Assembly: GCA_007026445.1 (NCBI GenBank)
Contig: VDMD01000038.1
Location: 1-64,000 of the forward strand
Reading direction: 5' to 3'
DNA: 64,000 bases
DNA from: Schizophyllum amplum
Lineage: Eukaryota > Basidiomycota > Agaricomycetes > Agaricales > Schizophyllaceae
The translations under genes and the position numbers were made by a program. Of the stretch, positions 11,430-21,110 are shown piece after piece. Under the pieces are notes generated by a model, which was given only the letters and a program-made list of their open reading frames with translations, had not been told where the DNA came from and did not search any database. Within the stretch, counting starts at the first letter, position 1. The number at the start of each line of letters is the position of its first letter.

Positions 11430-12410
11430 GGCCAGCATGTGACGAACTCTGGACGCGCGGATCGCCTTTCGCGGGGACGAGTGTCGCCTCGCACGGCGCC
11501 CGAATTGTCGACAACGGCCCCGCGCGTCCGTTTTGCCAGCGCGCACCTATCGGAGCCTACCCCCTCGTCCCCCAGCATCCCCTCCAACACCACATTGCGT
11601 TGGAACTCGCACGGGCGGCACGCTTTTCTTGGGGACGAGTCTCGCCTCGCGCGGCGCCACAATTGTCGACAACGGCACCGCGCGTCCGTTTTGCCAGCGC
11701 GCAGCTATCGGAGCCTACCCCCTCGTCCCCCAGCATCCCCTCCAACACCACATTGCGTTGGAACTCGCACAGGCGGCACGCTTTTCTCGGGAACGAGTCT
11801 CGCCTCGCGCGGCGCCACAATTGTCGACAACGGCACCGCGCGTCCGTTTTGCCAGCGCGCAGCTATCGGAGCCTACCCCCTCGTCCCCCAGCATCCCCTC
11901 CAACACCACATTGCGTTGGAACTCGCACAGGCGGCACGCTTTTCTCGGGAACGAGTCTCGCCTCGCGCGGCGCCACAATTGTCGACAACGGCACCGCGCG
12001 TCCGTTTTGCCAGCGCGCACTCATCGGAGCCCACCCCCTCGTCCCCCAGCATCCCCTCCAACACCACATTGGGTTGGAACTCGCACGCGCGGATTGCCTT
12101 TCGCGGGGACGAGTCTCGCCTCGCGCGGCGCCACAATTGTCGACAACGGCCCCGCGCGTCCGTTTTGCCAGCGCGCAGCTATCGGAGCCCACCCCCTCGT
12201 CCCCCAGCATCCCCTCCAACACCACATTGGGTTGGAACTCGCACGCGCGGATCGCCTTTCGCGGGGACGAGTCTCGCCTCGCGTGGCGCCACAATTGTCG
12301 ACAACGGCCCCGCGCGTCCGTTTTGCCAGCGCGCACCTATCGGAGCCCACCCACTCGTCCCACAGCAGCCCCTCCAACACCATATTGGGTTGGAACTCGT
12401 ATCTACCGCC
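11430..12410. repeat. 158-bp tandem satellite, six copies
   Basis: The marker CGCGCGTCCGTTTTGCCAGC recurs with a period of exactly 158 bp (T of CGCGCGT at 11527, 11685, 11843, 12001, 12159 and 12317). The first and last units are partial. Two unit types alternate in blocks, one with GGCGGCACGCTTTTCT and one with GCGGATYGCCTTTCGC. Because 158 is not a multiple of three, the same sequence is read in three frames. All three forward frames are open for about 370-420 codons, so these frames should not be annotated as proteins. Confidence 0.93.
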
Positions 12411-12836
12411 CGTGTTCTGCATGGCCGACTCAAATTTTGCGCAGCGCCTCTATCGTCGCAAGTGTTGCCGCGCGCCCGTATCGCAGACGCGCACAGCTCA
12501 CAAAGTACATCTCCGCCCAGCTCCACATCCATTCCAAGACCAGCACTTGATAGAAGCGACACGTGCGGGCTCTGTCTTTTCAGAAGACTTGCGCTTCGTA
12601 ATGCTGAGCCGGGCCACCGCCGGGCTACCAAGTGAGATCTCGCTCTGATTTGCCTTGCTCGCATAGCCCGTAAGTCAGGATATATGGAAGATCGCATCTA
12701 ACCCCTTTACATGCGCTACAACTGAGTCTATTCCTATGCTACTTCATCCCTTTGCCCGTCTTGTGTTATTCGGTGTCCGCCTCGTTGATTCCCTCGTCAT
12801 ATCCTCTGTGGCTATCATTGCCTTCCTCGTTTCGCC
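12411..12836. other. spacer, no gene seen
   Basis: Non-repetitive sequence between the satellite and the first small gene. I see no coding signal or known element here. Confidence 0.5.
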
Positions 12837-13138
12837 TCAGCTTTCACCATCCGCTTCCTCGTCCTGGTCTGCCTGATCCGATGTTTCGTAAAAGACCTCG
12901 TAGTTTCGAGAGTGCAGGTGAGCAATAGCCTGCCGTATCCTACGCAGCTCGATCTCGAGCTCCTTGATACGCTCGAGCTCCTTCTGTGTGGCCTCTTCGA
13001 CAGCGGGAGCGGTCTGGTAAGCTTGGTCAGCGCCCAACAACGCTCTGAGTTCACGATGGTGCTCACCATTGTCGACAGGATCATGGATTGCAGATTTTGC
13101 TTGACTGCGCAAGTATTGTCGTCGCAGATCAGACACAT
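12837..13138 (-). CDS. MCxxC coiled-coil microprotein, pair 1 reverse gene (82 aa)
   Basis: Exon 1 is 13138-13067 (24 codons) and exon 2 is 13013-12837, with a 53-nt phase-0 intron that has GTGAGC and TACCAG ends. The product starts MCLICDDNTC, the MCxxCxxxxC pattern shared by all six small genes here. Exon 2 encodes a charged helix rich in Glu, Lys and Arg that looks like a coiled coil, ending in an acidic tail (DQDEEADGES). The start is supported by the shared motif and by a first exon of exactly the same length in the two other reverse-strand genes. It is divergently paired with the gene at 13343, with 204 bp between start codons. The cysteines suggest metal binding, but I recognise no family. 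Confidence 0.72.
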
Positions 13139-13342
13139 CGCGGTAGTAAACGGCGAGGTAACAGAGGATGTTCTTTGTGTGCGCTAATGAGCAAAAGGAG
13201 AGACTGATCGGAATGATCGCAGGCGATCGGTACGAATCGATGCATGTGCGCCTCCTGTCTGATAATCAATCCCTTGCTTCCTGCCATCATCACATTGACG
13301 AGAACTTTACCCACTCAACGCAACGCCCACCACTTGTGGAGA

Positions 13343-13654
13343 ATGTGCAAACCGTGTTCCTCGCAGGACTGCGCACTCGCTCAGGCGTACCCGCTTCAAG
13401 ACGGCTATGTATGTCTGTTTCTTTCGCTTTTCTACTTATCTCACCTATCTTAGGATCATAAACGGGCTCTGAAGCTGCTTGCGCAGGAAAGGGTGTATCG
13501 CGAGAACAAGGAGAAAGAGCTCCGAGACTGTCAAGACGACCTCGATGAGGCGAGGGAGATGCTGGCGTCATGGGAGGCAGCAAAGCAGCGAGGGGAGTCA
13601 TTGGAGGAGTGGAAGGCTGCTCAACAGGCGAGTGCGCTGGGGTCAGACATTTAA
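13343..13654 (+). CDS. MCxxC coiled-coil microprotein, pair 1 forward gene (88 aa)
   Basis: Exons are 13343-13408 (22 codons) and 13454-13654, with a 45-nt phase-0 intron (GTATGT to CTTAG). The product begins MCKPCSSQDCALAQAY. Exon 2 encodes a charged helix followed by the block LASWEAAKQRGESLEEW, which recurs in the two other forward-strand genes as W-E-x-A-K/R-x-x-G-x-S/T-x-x-E/Q-W. An upstream in-frame ATG at 13244 would also begin MCxxC, so the true start could be there. Function is unknown; the Cys-rich head plus helical tail suggests a small interaction module. Confidence 0.72.
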
Positions 13655-13747
13655 TACAGATGGCTTGGATCAAAGCTGCTCACCCTGCACTTCATTGTCG
13701 AGGATATATCTGCGCATATTCTTTGTTGATGGCGAATGAGAGTCTGA

Positions 13748-13920
13748 AATATTGTAAACACTAAACTATGGCCTGAATGCTTATAGTTTAGTCAAACAGC
13801 TCCCAGCGCCCACTCGAAATAGCTATTGACCTTAATATTGTAAACACTAAACTATCGCCTTAATGATCATAGTTTAGTGAAAGATCTCCCACCGCTCAAG
13901 CGAAATAAATCTAGTCACTT
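13748..13920. repeat. 86-bp tandem duplication carrying 33-bp inverted repeats
   Basis: The unit starting AATATTGTAAAC at 13748 recurs at 13834. Each unit contains a 33-bp inverted repeat (13760-13792 and 13846-13878). The arms are conserved, while the centres differ at several positions (GGCCTGAATGCTT against CGCCTTAATGATC). Confidence 0.85.
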
Positions 13921-13939
13921 ATAATTGAAACTCAAATTC

Positions 13940-13972
13940 ACTAAACTATAGTGAGTTAAGGCATAGTTTAGT
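13940..13972. repeat. 33-bp inverted repeat between small-gene pairs 1 and 2
   Basis: Perfect arms ACTAAACTAT and ATAGTTTAGT flank a 13-nt centre. It is the rightmost copy I find; none is visible from 14 to 64 kb. Confidence 0.88.
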
Positions 13973-14220
13973 CTGCGCGGAATACGATCCTCACGAATGC
14001 TTATGCTTAACCAACAAGTGTAGCATAGATTGGTGTCAGTCCTACAGTCTTCGAGTCCTAAGCATGTCACCGCGATAGCAGGCAATAGGCCTCGCAAGCT
14101 CTAACATGAGTACATAACCTCATTATTGATGTCTATCGGCTGAGTTCAAATGAAACGTTAGCAGATAATGGTCGCATTCACCCAAATTCATGCCCTAATG
14201 CATGACACCTTACCAAACGC

Positions 14221-14449
14221 TCACACATGTGGCCATGGTAGCAAACGTTTGCCTGCATGCAGTAACCAGAATACGAGGGATAGGTGCTCGCGCTTGGCGA
14301 TGATGGCTTCCCCTATATTGAAGGCGCTCTGGAAACGGTGATGAGAACCGTAAGAAGGACGACAAGAGAGTCTCTACCGTGCCCAGCCGGATCATTGCGC
14401 ATAGTCCTTGGTTGATATTGCAGGTCGATTGACCGCAGATGTTGCACAT
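14221..14449 (-). CDS. MCxxC microprotein, pair 2 reverse gene, shortened (59 aa)
   Basis: Exon 1 is 14449-14378, exactly 24 codons as in its two reverse-strand relatives, and exon 2 is 14328-14221, with a 49-nt phase-0 intron. The head MCNICGQSTC keeps the MCxxCxxxxC pattern. The second exon has lost the charged coiled coil and acidic tail seen in the relatives and encodes only 35 residues. It could be a diverged functional copy or a decaying one. Its start codon is 114 bp from that of the forward partner at 14564. Confidence 0.5.
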
Positions 14450-14563
14450 GACGAAAGCGTACCAGATGAAAGAGGGGGAAGAGAGGCGTGCGATCGGCGC
14501 ATATTGGCAATCAGCGCAGACAGATGTGCCGCGCACCACGTTTTGCCTTCCACAACCATTAGT

Positions 14564-14864
14564 ATGTGCACCGCTTGCGCCGAACCGGACTGCCAGCTGG
14601 CAGAAGCGTATCCGATGCATGCCGCCTTTGTGCGTGTCCTGCGCATGCAACAGCGAACATTAATCTGACCTGGGCTAGATGCAACAGGTGCAGGAGCTGC
14701 TGCACCTAGACGAGCAATTGCGCCTCACGCAGGAGCAGTGGGAGGTGGAGAAAAGCAGGCTTGCGAGTCTGAGGAAGGCCACTGTGTCATGGGAGATAGC
14801 CAAAGCGCAGGGAAAAACAATAAGCGAGTGGAACGAGGAGTGGCTGAAAGCCGGTGGAGAGTAG
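14564..14864 (+). CDS. MCxxC coiled-coil microprotein, pair 2 forward gene (83 aa)
   Basis: Exons are 14564-14629 (22 codons) and 14679-14864, with a 49-nt phase-0 intron (GTGCGT to GCTAG). The head is MCTACAEPDCQLAEAY, aligning residue for residue with the forward genes of pairs 1 and 3 (C-x2-C-x3-D-C-x-L-x-x-A-Y). Exon 2 is a charged helix with the conserved W-E-x-A-K-x-x-G-x-x-x-x-x-W block. The intron has the same position and phase as in the relatives, which argues for true homology. Confidence 0.72.
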
Positions 14865-15041
14865 GAAGGGGGGCTACGGTGCGTGGATGAATTCTCCTGG
14901 GCAACGGCGGCTGATTTTGGTGTAGAGGGCTACAGGGTACAAGATTACGTGACAGTACATGGTCTTCCGCATGCGACTGCTGCTCGCGGCGGTGTGCGAG
15001 CCAGCGCTAGGATGACATGAGAACCAATGTTGTTCGCGGCG

Positions 15042-15361
15042 CTACTCCTCCTCATCAGTTGTGGCACTCTCCGCCAGCTCCTCCGCATCCCTCGCATCCG
15101 TGTCCTCATTGTCGTAGTACGCTCTGGGATACGTGACGTGGAGGTCGTCAATCAGACGCTTCATCGCCCTCATGTTTTCCTCGAGCTGTTTCATACGCTG
15201 GCGTTCTTTTTCCAGGGATTCAGCGACGATGGCAGGGGTCTGGGGAAAGCTGTCAGCCTTCTGCGGGTAGTGCGCAGGTCATCTCCCACCCTTTCAGACC
15301 GTATCATGAACTTGAGCAGTCGGATGACTTCGCACTTGCGATCCGTGCAAATGACGCACAT
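15042..15361 (-). CDS. MCxxC coiled-coil microprotein, pair 3 reverse gene (89 aa)
   Basis: Exon 1 is 15361-15290 (24 codons) and exon 2 is 15239-15042, with a 50-nt phase-0 intron. The head is MCVICTDRKC. Exon 2 begins TPAIVAESLEKER, similar to TAPAVEEATQKEL in pair 1, then a heptad-like helix and an acidic tail ending TTDEEE. A phase-2 donor ten bases upstream is also possible, but the phase-0 choice matches the other two genes exactly. It is divergent to the gene at 15490, with 128 bp between starts. Confidence 0.72.
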
Positions 15362-15489
15362 GGTGGGATGAGCTATGGTGATGATGGGATGAGAAAGAAA
15401 GGGAAGACGTTAAGATAAAGGGTTAAATAATCGCGCTTCTGCTTTCTCACGCATTGCAGGTTGCTTCCAACCACCATCACCTTTCGCAT

Positions 15490-15903
15490 ATGTGTCAAAC
15501 CTGCGCTGCCCCGGACTGTGCGCTGTCGCAAGCGTACAACCACCCTGATCGAAAGTCGTTTGTGCGTGTGGTCCACCTTGAGGGGTTCGCAAGCTTACAC
15601 ATCCCAGGATGTTGACATCGAGCAACTGCGCCGTGCAATGAAGGAGAGAAGGAAGATGGAGATCGAGCGGAGGAGGTTGAGTCAGGACATGCATGACGCG
15701 CTGAGGACATCGAACGAATGGGAGTCCGCTAGGCGCAACGGCATCACCACAACCCAGTGGAAGGCCTCGCGGGCTGAGACGAAGGTCAGAGACAGTGATC
15801 CTATGGTGCGCACGTGAACACTGCTGCTCATCGGTGGACTAACACGGGGCAGGACGGCGCGCAGGAATCAACCTCGACCTCTACCTTGGCTTCGACGGCG
15901 TAA
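15490..15903 (+). CDS. MCxxC coiled-coil microprotein, pair 3 forward gene (99 aa)
   Basis: Exons are 15490-15561 (24 codons), 15608-15784 and probably 15853-15903. The last intron, 15785-15852, has a canonical CTAAC branch site; without it the protein would run to a stop at 15815. The head is MCQTCAAPDCALSQAY. The helix is strongly basic and acidic, followed by the conserved block NEWESARRNGITTTQW and a Ser/Thr-rich end. It is the longest of the six products. No known domain is recognised. Confidence 0.7.
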
Positions 15904-16084
15904 GGATTGGCCATAGTGCGAGCATTCAGTGATGGCGGCCAGATTCATGGGCTGGTGTATGTGGACTTGGACAGGTGATGCTGGTACAGCATTCCCCTTA
16001 GCATGCCTTTAGCTAAGCCATGTCACACCCGCACCGCTGCATGATTAGCAGAGCGATGGTCATACACCCTTTCGTTGGATGAGA

Positions 16085-16400
16085 GACTTCCATGTGACGG
16101 TCATGCGCGCATCCGTAATGCGACGGCCATGCGCAACGCCACGGCCTCAATCCGAACAATCAGCAAAATGCGACGGTCATGCGCGGATGCGTAATACGAC
16201 GGCCATGCGCGCATCGGCAATGCGACGGCCATGCGCAATGCCACGGCCTCAATCCGAACAATCCGCAGAATGCGACGGTCATGCGCGGATGCGTAATACG
16301 ACGGCCATGCGCGCATCGGCAATGCGACGGGCATGCGCGCATCGGCGATGAGACGAGCATGCACGCAGCGGCAATGCGACGGCCTCAAGCCGAACTATCA
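16085..16400. repeat. 102-bp minisatellite with internal GACGGCCATGCGC units
   Basis: The unit starting AATGCGACGGTCATGCGC at 16167 recurs at 16269, a period of 102 bp. Within it the shorter motif GCGACGGCCATGCGC repeats several times. Since 102 is a multiple of three an open frame runs through, but I see no reason to call it a gene. Confidence 0.8.
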
Positions 16401-16757
16401 GCGGTGGTATGCAGATTCTGATGCCGATGGTGCCTGTCAAAGTGACAGGGTGAACGGCTTTGACATCCCGAACAATGGTGACATCAACGGATTGCCACGA
16501 TCAATATGCTTATCAGCCGAATACTAGCACGCAAAAAACATCGGGTGAGAGCTAATGAAGGCTCACAAGGATACGAGCACCAGGGCAAGCAAAGAGAAGC
16601 TAATCAAGACTACACAGCGGCAGAAGCCAGGCGCAGATGTGGAAGCCGACTGGCGCCGAACAACTATGGACTGCGCATGCGGGATTAGACGTGACAAGGA
16701 TCAGCAGATGATAATAGCGTGAGGTGGATGTGCGCTAATGGCACACCGAGTGGGTGA

Positions 16758-16822
16758 AAAAGTCAGAGTCCGGCTGTCAAAACCTCGACAGAGGATGTTT
16801 TGAGTGCGGGACTTTGACTTTT
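16758..16822. repeat. 65-bp two-tier foldback element, copy 1
   Basis: The outer arms AAAAGTCAGAGTCC and GGACTTTGACTTTT pair with one mismatch. An inner pair TCAAAAC / GTTTTGA lies inside them. The flanks are also similar to those of the second copy at 17018. Confidence 0.75.
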
Positions 16823-17017
16823 GAACTTTTCAAAGTCGGTGTGGTTACCCATCCAGCAAAAGTAGTGCGCAGGTAAGAAGCAGCGTGCGAGGTGCGATGC
16901 GGAAGAGGACGCATGGCGGGTGAGCATGGATCGGACATGTGTGATGAGATTCGATAAGGATCACCGAGTGATGACGGAATATGGGGGATGAGGCCGAAAG
17001 GCACATTCGGTGAGCTC

Positions 17018-17082
17018 AAAATCCAGAGTCCCGCAGTCAAAACCTCGACAGGCGGCGTTTTGAGAGCGGGACTTTGACTTTT
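17018..17082. repeat. 65-bp two-tier foldback element, copy 2
   Basis: Same length and same nested arms as the copy at 16758, in direct orientation 260 bp downstream. Changes in the left arm weaken the outer stem, while the inner TCAAAAC / GTTTTGA stem is intact. Confidence 0.7.
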
Positions 17083-17542
17083 GAAAGTTTCAAGTCCAAA
17101 AGCGGTGGCGCGGGCTGACGCGGGTCAACCAAACAAGGACAGATGGATGCGAGTCGCAATGGGTAAGTAACTGGAGATGTAAGAACGTACAGCAAGGCTA
17201 GCTGGAGGTAAAGCGTAAATTGGTGCGCATCAGCAGAATGGGGGCGCAAGCAGATAAACTGGTCCCTGACATAAAGGGAGGGCCTGCAGGTAGGAGAGGT
17301 ACATGAACCAAGTGTACAATAGTAGCCGCACATGTGAGCGAGGGCACCGCAAACAGACGAGGTACATGCGCGCAAGGAAGAGCAGAGGCGCTGGAAATGA
17401 GTGACATACCTGGGCGCATGTCAGCCGAACAGTGGCGGTGCAATGCAACGGTAGGGTAAACGTCAGTGACCACCGATACACAATTGGGGGACAGATAAGC
17501 TGAACCGCAAAGGTGCGAAGAAGAACCACCCTAACCCAAAGA

Positions 17543-17725
17543 GAAGCAGCACCACTGAGGTGCGAAGAAGGACCACCGGGGTGCGAAGCAGAACCACCGG
17601 GGTGCAAAGGACCACCGGGGTGCGAAGCAGAACCACCGGGGTGCGAAGCGTAACCACCAGGGTGCGAAGCGGAACCACCAGGGTGCGAAGCGGAACCACC
17701 AGGGTGCGAAGCAGAACCGCATAGC
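17543..17725. repeat. 21-bp minisatellite, about nine copies
   Basis: The unit is GAACCACCGGGGTGCGAAGCA with small changes. The 21-bp period keeps a reverse frame reading a seven-residue GSASHPG-like repeat. No gene structure around it supports translation. Confidence 0.8.
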
Positions 17726-17876
17726 TGGATGAGACGAGAGTGAATGCGCAAAATGATTCAAAATCAGGACGGCACTGGGTTTGGCAACGGTGACAGCAGG
17801 CCGACGGTGAGGAAACACCTCGCAATGTCAGCCAAAGTGTGAATTTTATTGCGATGATCAAAGAATTCGGTTGCCG

Positions 17877-18175
17877 GGGGGGGGGGGGGGGGAGAGAATG
17901 TGGTGTGGACAACAGCGACGAGGGGTGTGAAACCAACGACGACACCAGGAAACGTCAGTTGATGACACCCTGAATGGGTAACAACAGCCAGCTTATTGCA
18001 TATTAAATCCAAATTCAATTCCCTAATATTAGCAGAACCAGGCACGAGCAGAACCGGTTCTGATAGCAGAACCACGGATAAGGGGGATAGGTACGAACGG
18101 CGATACGAGCACGCACCATCTGCGCGCAGGTCCTTCGCTGATCATAGCTCCCCACCCCCCCCCCCCCCCCCCCCC
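17877..18175. repeat. two long homopolymer tracts, G16 and C21
   Basis: A run of 16 G lies at 17877-17892 and a run of 21 C at 18155-18175. Apart from these I see nothing definable between about 17730 and 18640. Exact run lengths may be affected by sequencing error. Confidence 0.7.
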
Positions 18176-18673
18176 ATTCCAGCGTTCTCCATTGACTAGA
18201 CGCGTCGCTGCATTCGATCACGGACGAACTGAGCTCGATCGGATTCGAGAACGTCATACGGCGATCGACGCACCTAAGGAGGATTGAACGCGGGTCCGCG
18301 TTTCTGCAGAGCGTTCAGACGGAGCGAGCAGTGAAGAAGACGAGCACGCACCTCGTACACGGCGGGCCTCCAGTCTCGCACATGCGTGGCCTCGATAAAC
18401 AGCGCAACTCACGGGTCTTGTAATAGTCCTATACCAATCGAGGAACCGTCCTCAGAGCTTCGGCGCGTAAAGGAACGCAGAGGACTATAGGGACTTCGTC
18501 AGCGACCTGATTCTCGTTCAAGGCAGCAAGACGCACCGCTCGACGTTATGATCTGGCATCTCTGCACCATGCAGGGTATTTAAAAGCTTCTGCTGCCATA
18601 GTCATTCGTGAAGCAAGGGTCAAGTAGAGGAGCGTGCACGACGACCATGATGGCAGGAAGCAAGACATCTCGC

Positions 18674-19539
18674 ACTAAACGCTATCCCGCCAGCAAGTTC
18701 AGCGTCACGTGACCCGCTCCCACGCCACATATTCTGCCTTCGCCGTCCTACTTTGAAAACATCGGTGGGCCGCTGCCCCAGCCCCCCGCCCCCCGGTCGG
18801 TAAGTGAAGTGACATGCCTACTGTGTTCTGCATATGTTCTGCTAGCCAATAAAATATTTACCACCATCTAGCTTGTGTGACCTGGCAATGATCAAAAAAC
18901 TCCAAGCTACTTGCCGCTTGCGGACTTGAGGTATCTTTTGTTTGCGCGTCGAGCCTGCCTTTCTGTAACTGCCCAGGTATGCACAGGCACATTGAGCCTG
19001 GATGGAAGGGCAATACAGTTTACTCCATGTGCAGGACACAATGCATGCCAGTTCTGTATTGGTGATCAGCAAAGCTACTCTGTGAGGTAAGGCAGCAAGG
19101 GTCTACATTCACAGAATGCTATATATTGTGCTCAACGCTACATACACATGTAGAAAAGCTCAAGACAATACCCCAAGCAGCTGAACGAAAAAGGGACAGT
19201 AAGCAGAAAAAGCGAAGCGCACGGTTTGAACCCGCGGCTCTCGGACCCTACCCAAGGTAACGCGCTTCACCGCTAGGCAACGTTTCCACAGAAATTGGGG
19301 CTTGCTAATTGCCTAAGTACCTTAGACGGCGCCCTTTGACGCGGGTGGTATCAACCCACTTCCACCAAATTTATGCTGTACATGCATCAAATGGTCTGAA
19401 TATATAGACTCAGAGGAACAGTTGATATTTTAGTATGCCTAAGGCACATATACTGTACGGGTTCGCACAGCAGGGGCGTAATATGTGGCGGGGGAGAAAG
19501 TCACGTGACGCTGAACTTGCTGGCGGGATAGCGTTTAGT
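18674..19539. mobile_element. Mutator-like non-autonomous element, copy 1 (866 bp)
   Basis: The element begins ACTAAACGCTATCCCGCCAG and ends with its inverse complement, with TIRs of about 45 bp that include TCACGTGAC. It is flanked by a perfect 10-bp duplication GACATCTCGC (18664-18673 and 19540-19549). Target duplications of 9-10 bp with long TIRs are typical of the Mutator superfamily. There is no transposase frame. The TIR differs at several positions from copies 2 and 3, and the interior is unrelated to theirs apart from also holding a tRNA-like segment. Confidence 0.85.
19208..19292 (-). other. tRNA-like segment inside Mutator-like copy 1
   Basis: On the minus strand an A-box-like TAGCGGTGAAGC is followed about 40 nt later by a good B box, GGGTTCAAACC, and then T-rich runs. 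A 7-nt acceptor stem does not form, so I regard it as a tRNA-derived Pol III promoter rather than a working tRNA gene. Confidence 0.45.
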
Positions 19540-19639
19540 GACATCTCGCCGTTCGATCAACGCATCAACATTTCGTCCTGTTCGCCCATGTCCGCATATT
19601 GTCAGACCCTCAGATGAAGAGGTATGTCTATCGCTTAGC

Positions 19640-20920
19640 ACACTCCTCATGGCTCAAATGGATTGGTTTTTACTGCATATCATGATTCTTGGGGCGTGTG
19701 CACTGTGAGAGCAAAACGATCTGGTCGGTGACCATACGGCGCGCGCACCAACTCACGAATGACCTTCCCCTCTCCCCAGGAAAGACTCGGCGATACTGGT
19801 CCACCAACTTATTACCCTTACCCTCCCTGACACGCTCGATAGCAGTGCATTACTCTTCCTCATCAACGGTCCTCATCCCGGCTGACTCAAATATCCTCAG
19901 TGTCAACCTCCTCATTCTCGGTCTTCTACACCGCCGCTAAGAAACCTCCCGGTATGATCTCTCGCATATGTGAGCTCAATATGCCTTGGTTACTGTGCTG
20001 TGCCAGCACCTGGGCGATTTATGCTGCGTGATCTCGCGCAAACGTTGCTACTCGTGCAGGTGCTCAAGTTCTGGCACCTCTGGGCACTTCCCCCGCCGCA
20101 GCTCCACCTCTGCTTACATCACATCCCCGCCTTCGAGCTCACCACATCTTCGCCTCCGAGCCCGCCACGTACATGCCTCCGACCTCGACGCTCACCGCCA
20201 CGATGTATGCCGAAACACGATCGCCTCGGTATACGCCGTGACCTTTTTGGTGCATGCCGCCACAGCTCCGCCTCGGTGTACGCCACGATGTTATACACCG
20301 CGACGCTCTCCGCCACGTTCCTCTACAAGATGGTCGCGCACCTCTCGTGCGCCCTTCCAAGACGCCCGTGCATCCAGCGTGACACCCTACAGCGAGCGAC
20401 TGCGTCGACGAGTTCTAATGCACTCATCGTCGGGTGTGTTGCTGATCGTTCATGCACTCTGGCGTGCTCCTTGTCGACAAGCTCTGGTGCGCTGCTTGCT
20501 GGTCGACGAATTCCGACGTGTTTCTGGTCGACTACGTCTAGTGTGCCTTTCATCGACGATCTCAGGCGTGCCCTTCGTCGACGAGCTCTGGTGCGCTGCT
20601 GGTTGACGAGTTCCGGTGTGCGATCTATTCACAAATCCAGTATCTCGTTCATCATCAGTGATTTCTGGCCCGGCCCTCATAAACAATCGATCCACTTATG
20701 CCGTGCTCTCCACTGACGAATTCTGGTACGCGCAACGTCAAAGAGCTGTGGTATTGACTGGCATTCCTGACGCGCAGCAAGCGCGCGCCGCGCCATCGCC
20801 ATGCAGACCAAGTTCCTGCTCATATCGCCCGCGGCACCTCTCACGCGCCCCACGAACTCGCTCGACGTGCCGCGCGCCCGTTGAGGAATCAGGTATGTGA
20901 GCTCAAGACCGAAGGTTTGA
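19640..20920. other. degenerate repeat region, no gene seen
   Basis: From about 20090 to 20340 there are imperfect units around CCTCGGTATACGCC and GCCTCCGAGC. From about 20400 to 20640 imperfect units of roughly 35 bp contain TCGTCGACGAGCTCTGGTGCG. Open frames here have no protein-like character. Confidence 0.5.
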
Positions 20921-21052
20921 ATCACGGCGACCTCTTCCCCCGACTGCCCTCGAACACGAACACTTTGACGGCCTTGCGCCTCTCGGCAGACACGGGAGTA
21001 CAAGAACCGACGAAGTCAAAGAGAAAGGATGTCGATAGCGCATTACCGGAAT

Positions 21053-21110
21053 ATGCCGTCGTCGAGTGGCCCTGAGGCCTGAGTTCGAGCCCTCGCCTAT
21101 GTAGTTCATG
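21053..21110 (+). other. tRNA-like segment in the left duplication arm
   Basis: GCCGTCGTCGAGTGG resembles an A box, and GAGTTCGAGCC about 20 nt later resembles a B box. The spacing is shorter than in a tRNA. The matching place in the right arm is better preserved, so this may be a decayed SINE-like fragment. Confidence 0.35.

Larger units (their letters stand above)
18647..19630 (+). other. short open frame split by a Mutator-like insertion
   Basis: Two tandem ATGs at 18647 and 18650 begin a frame that enters the 10-bp target site GACATCTCGC. Reading past the element from the right-hand copy of that site, the frame continues in phase to a GTATGT donor-like site at about 19621. This is consistent with insertion into the first exon of a small gene, but the downstream part is not identifiable, so the call is weak. 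Confidence 0.25.

Noticed and set aside
11285..12648. Three overlapping forward open frames of 371-421 codons
   Set aside because: They are the same 158-bp satellite read in three frames. No single frame has an independent signal of selection.
17230..17751. Reverse frame with seven-residue GSASHPG repeats as a repeat protein
   Set aside because: The repeat is explained by a 21-bp minisatellite. No start, splice or flanking coding support was found.
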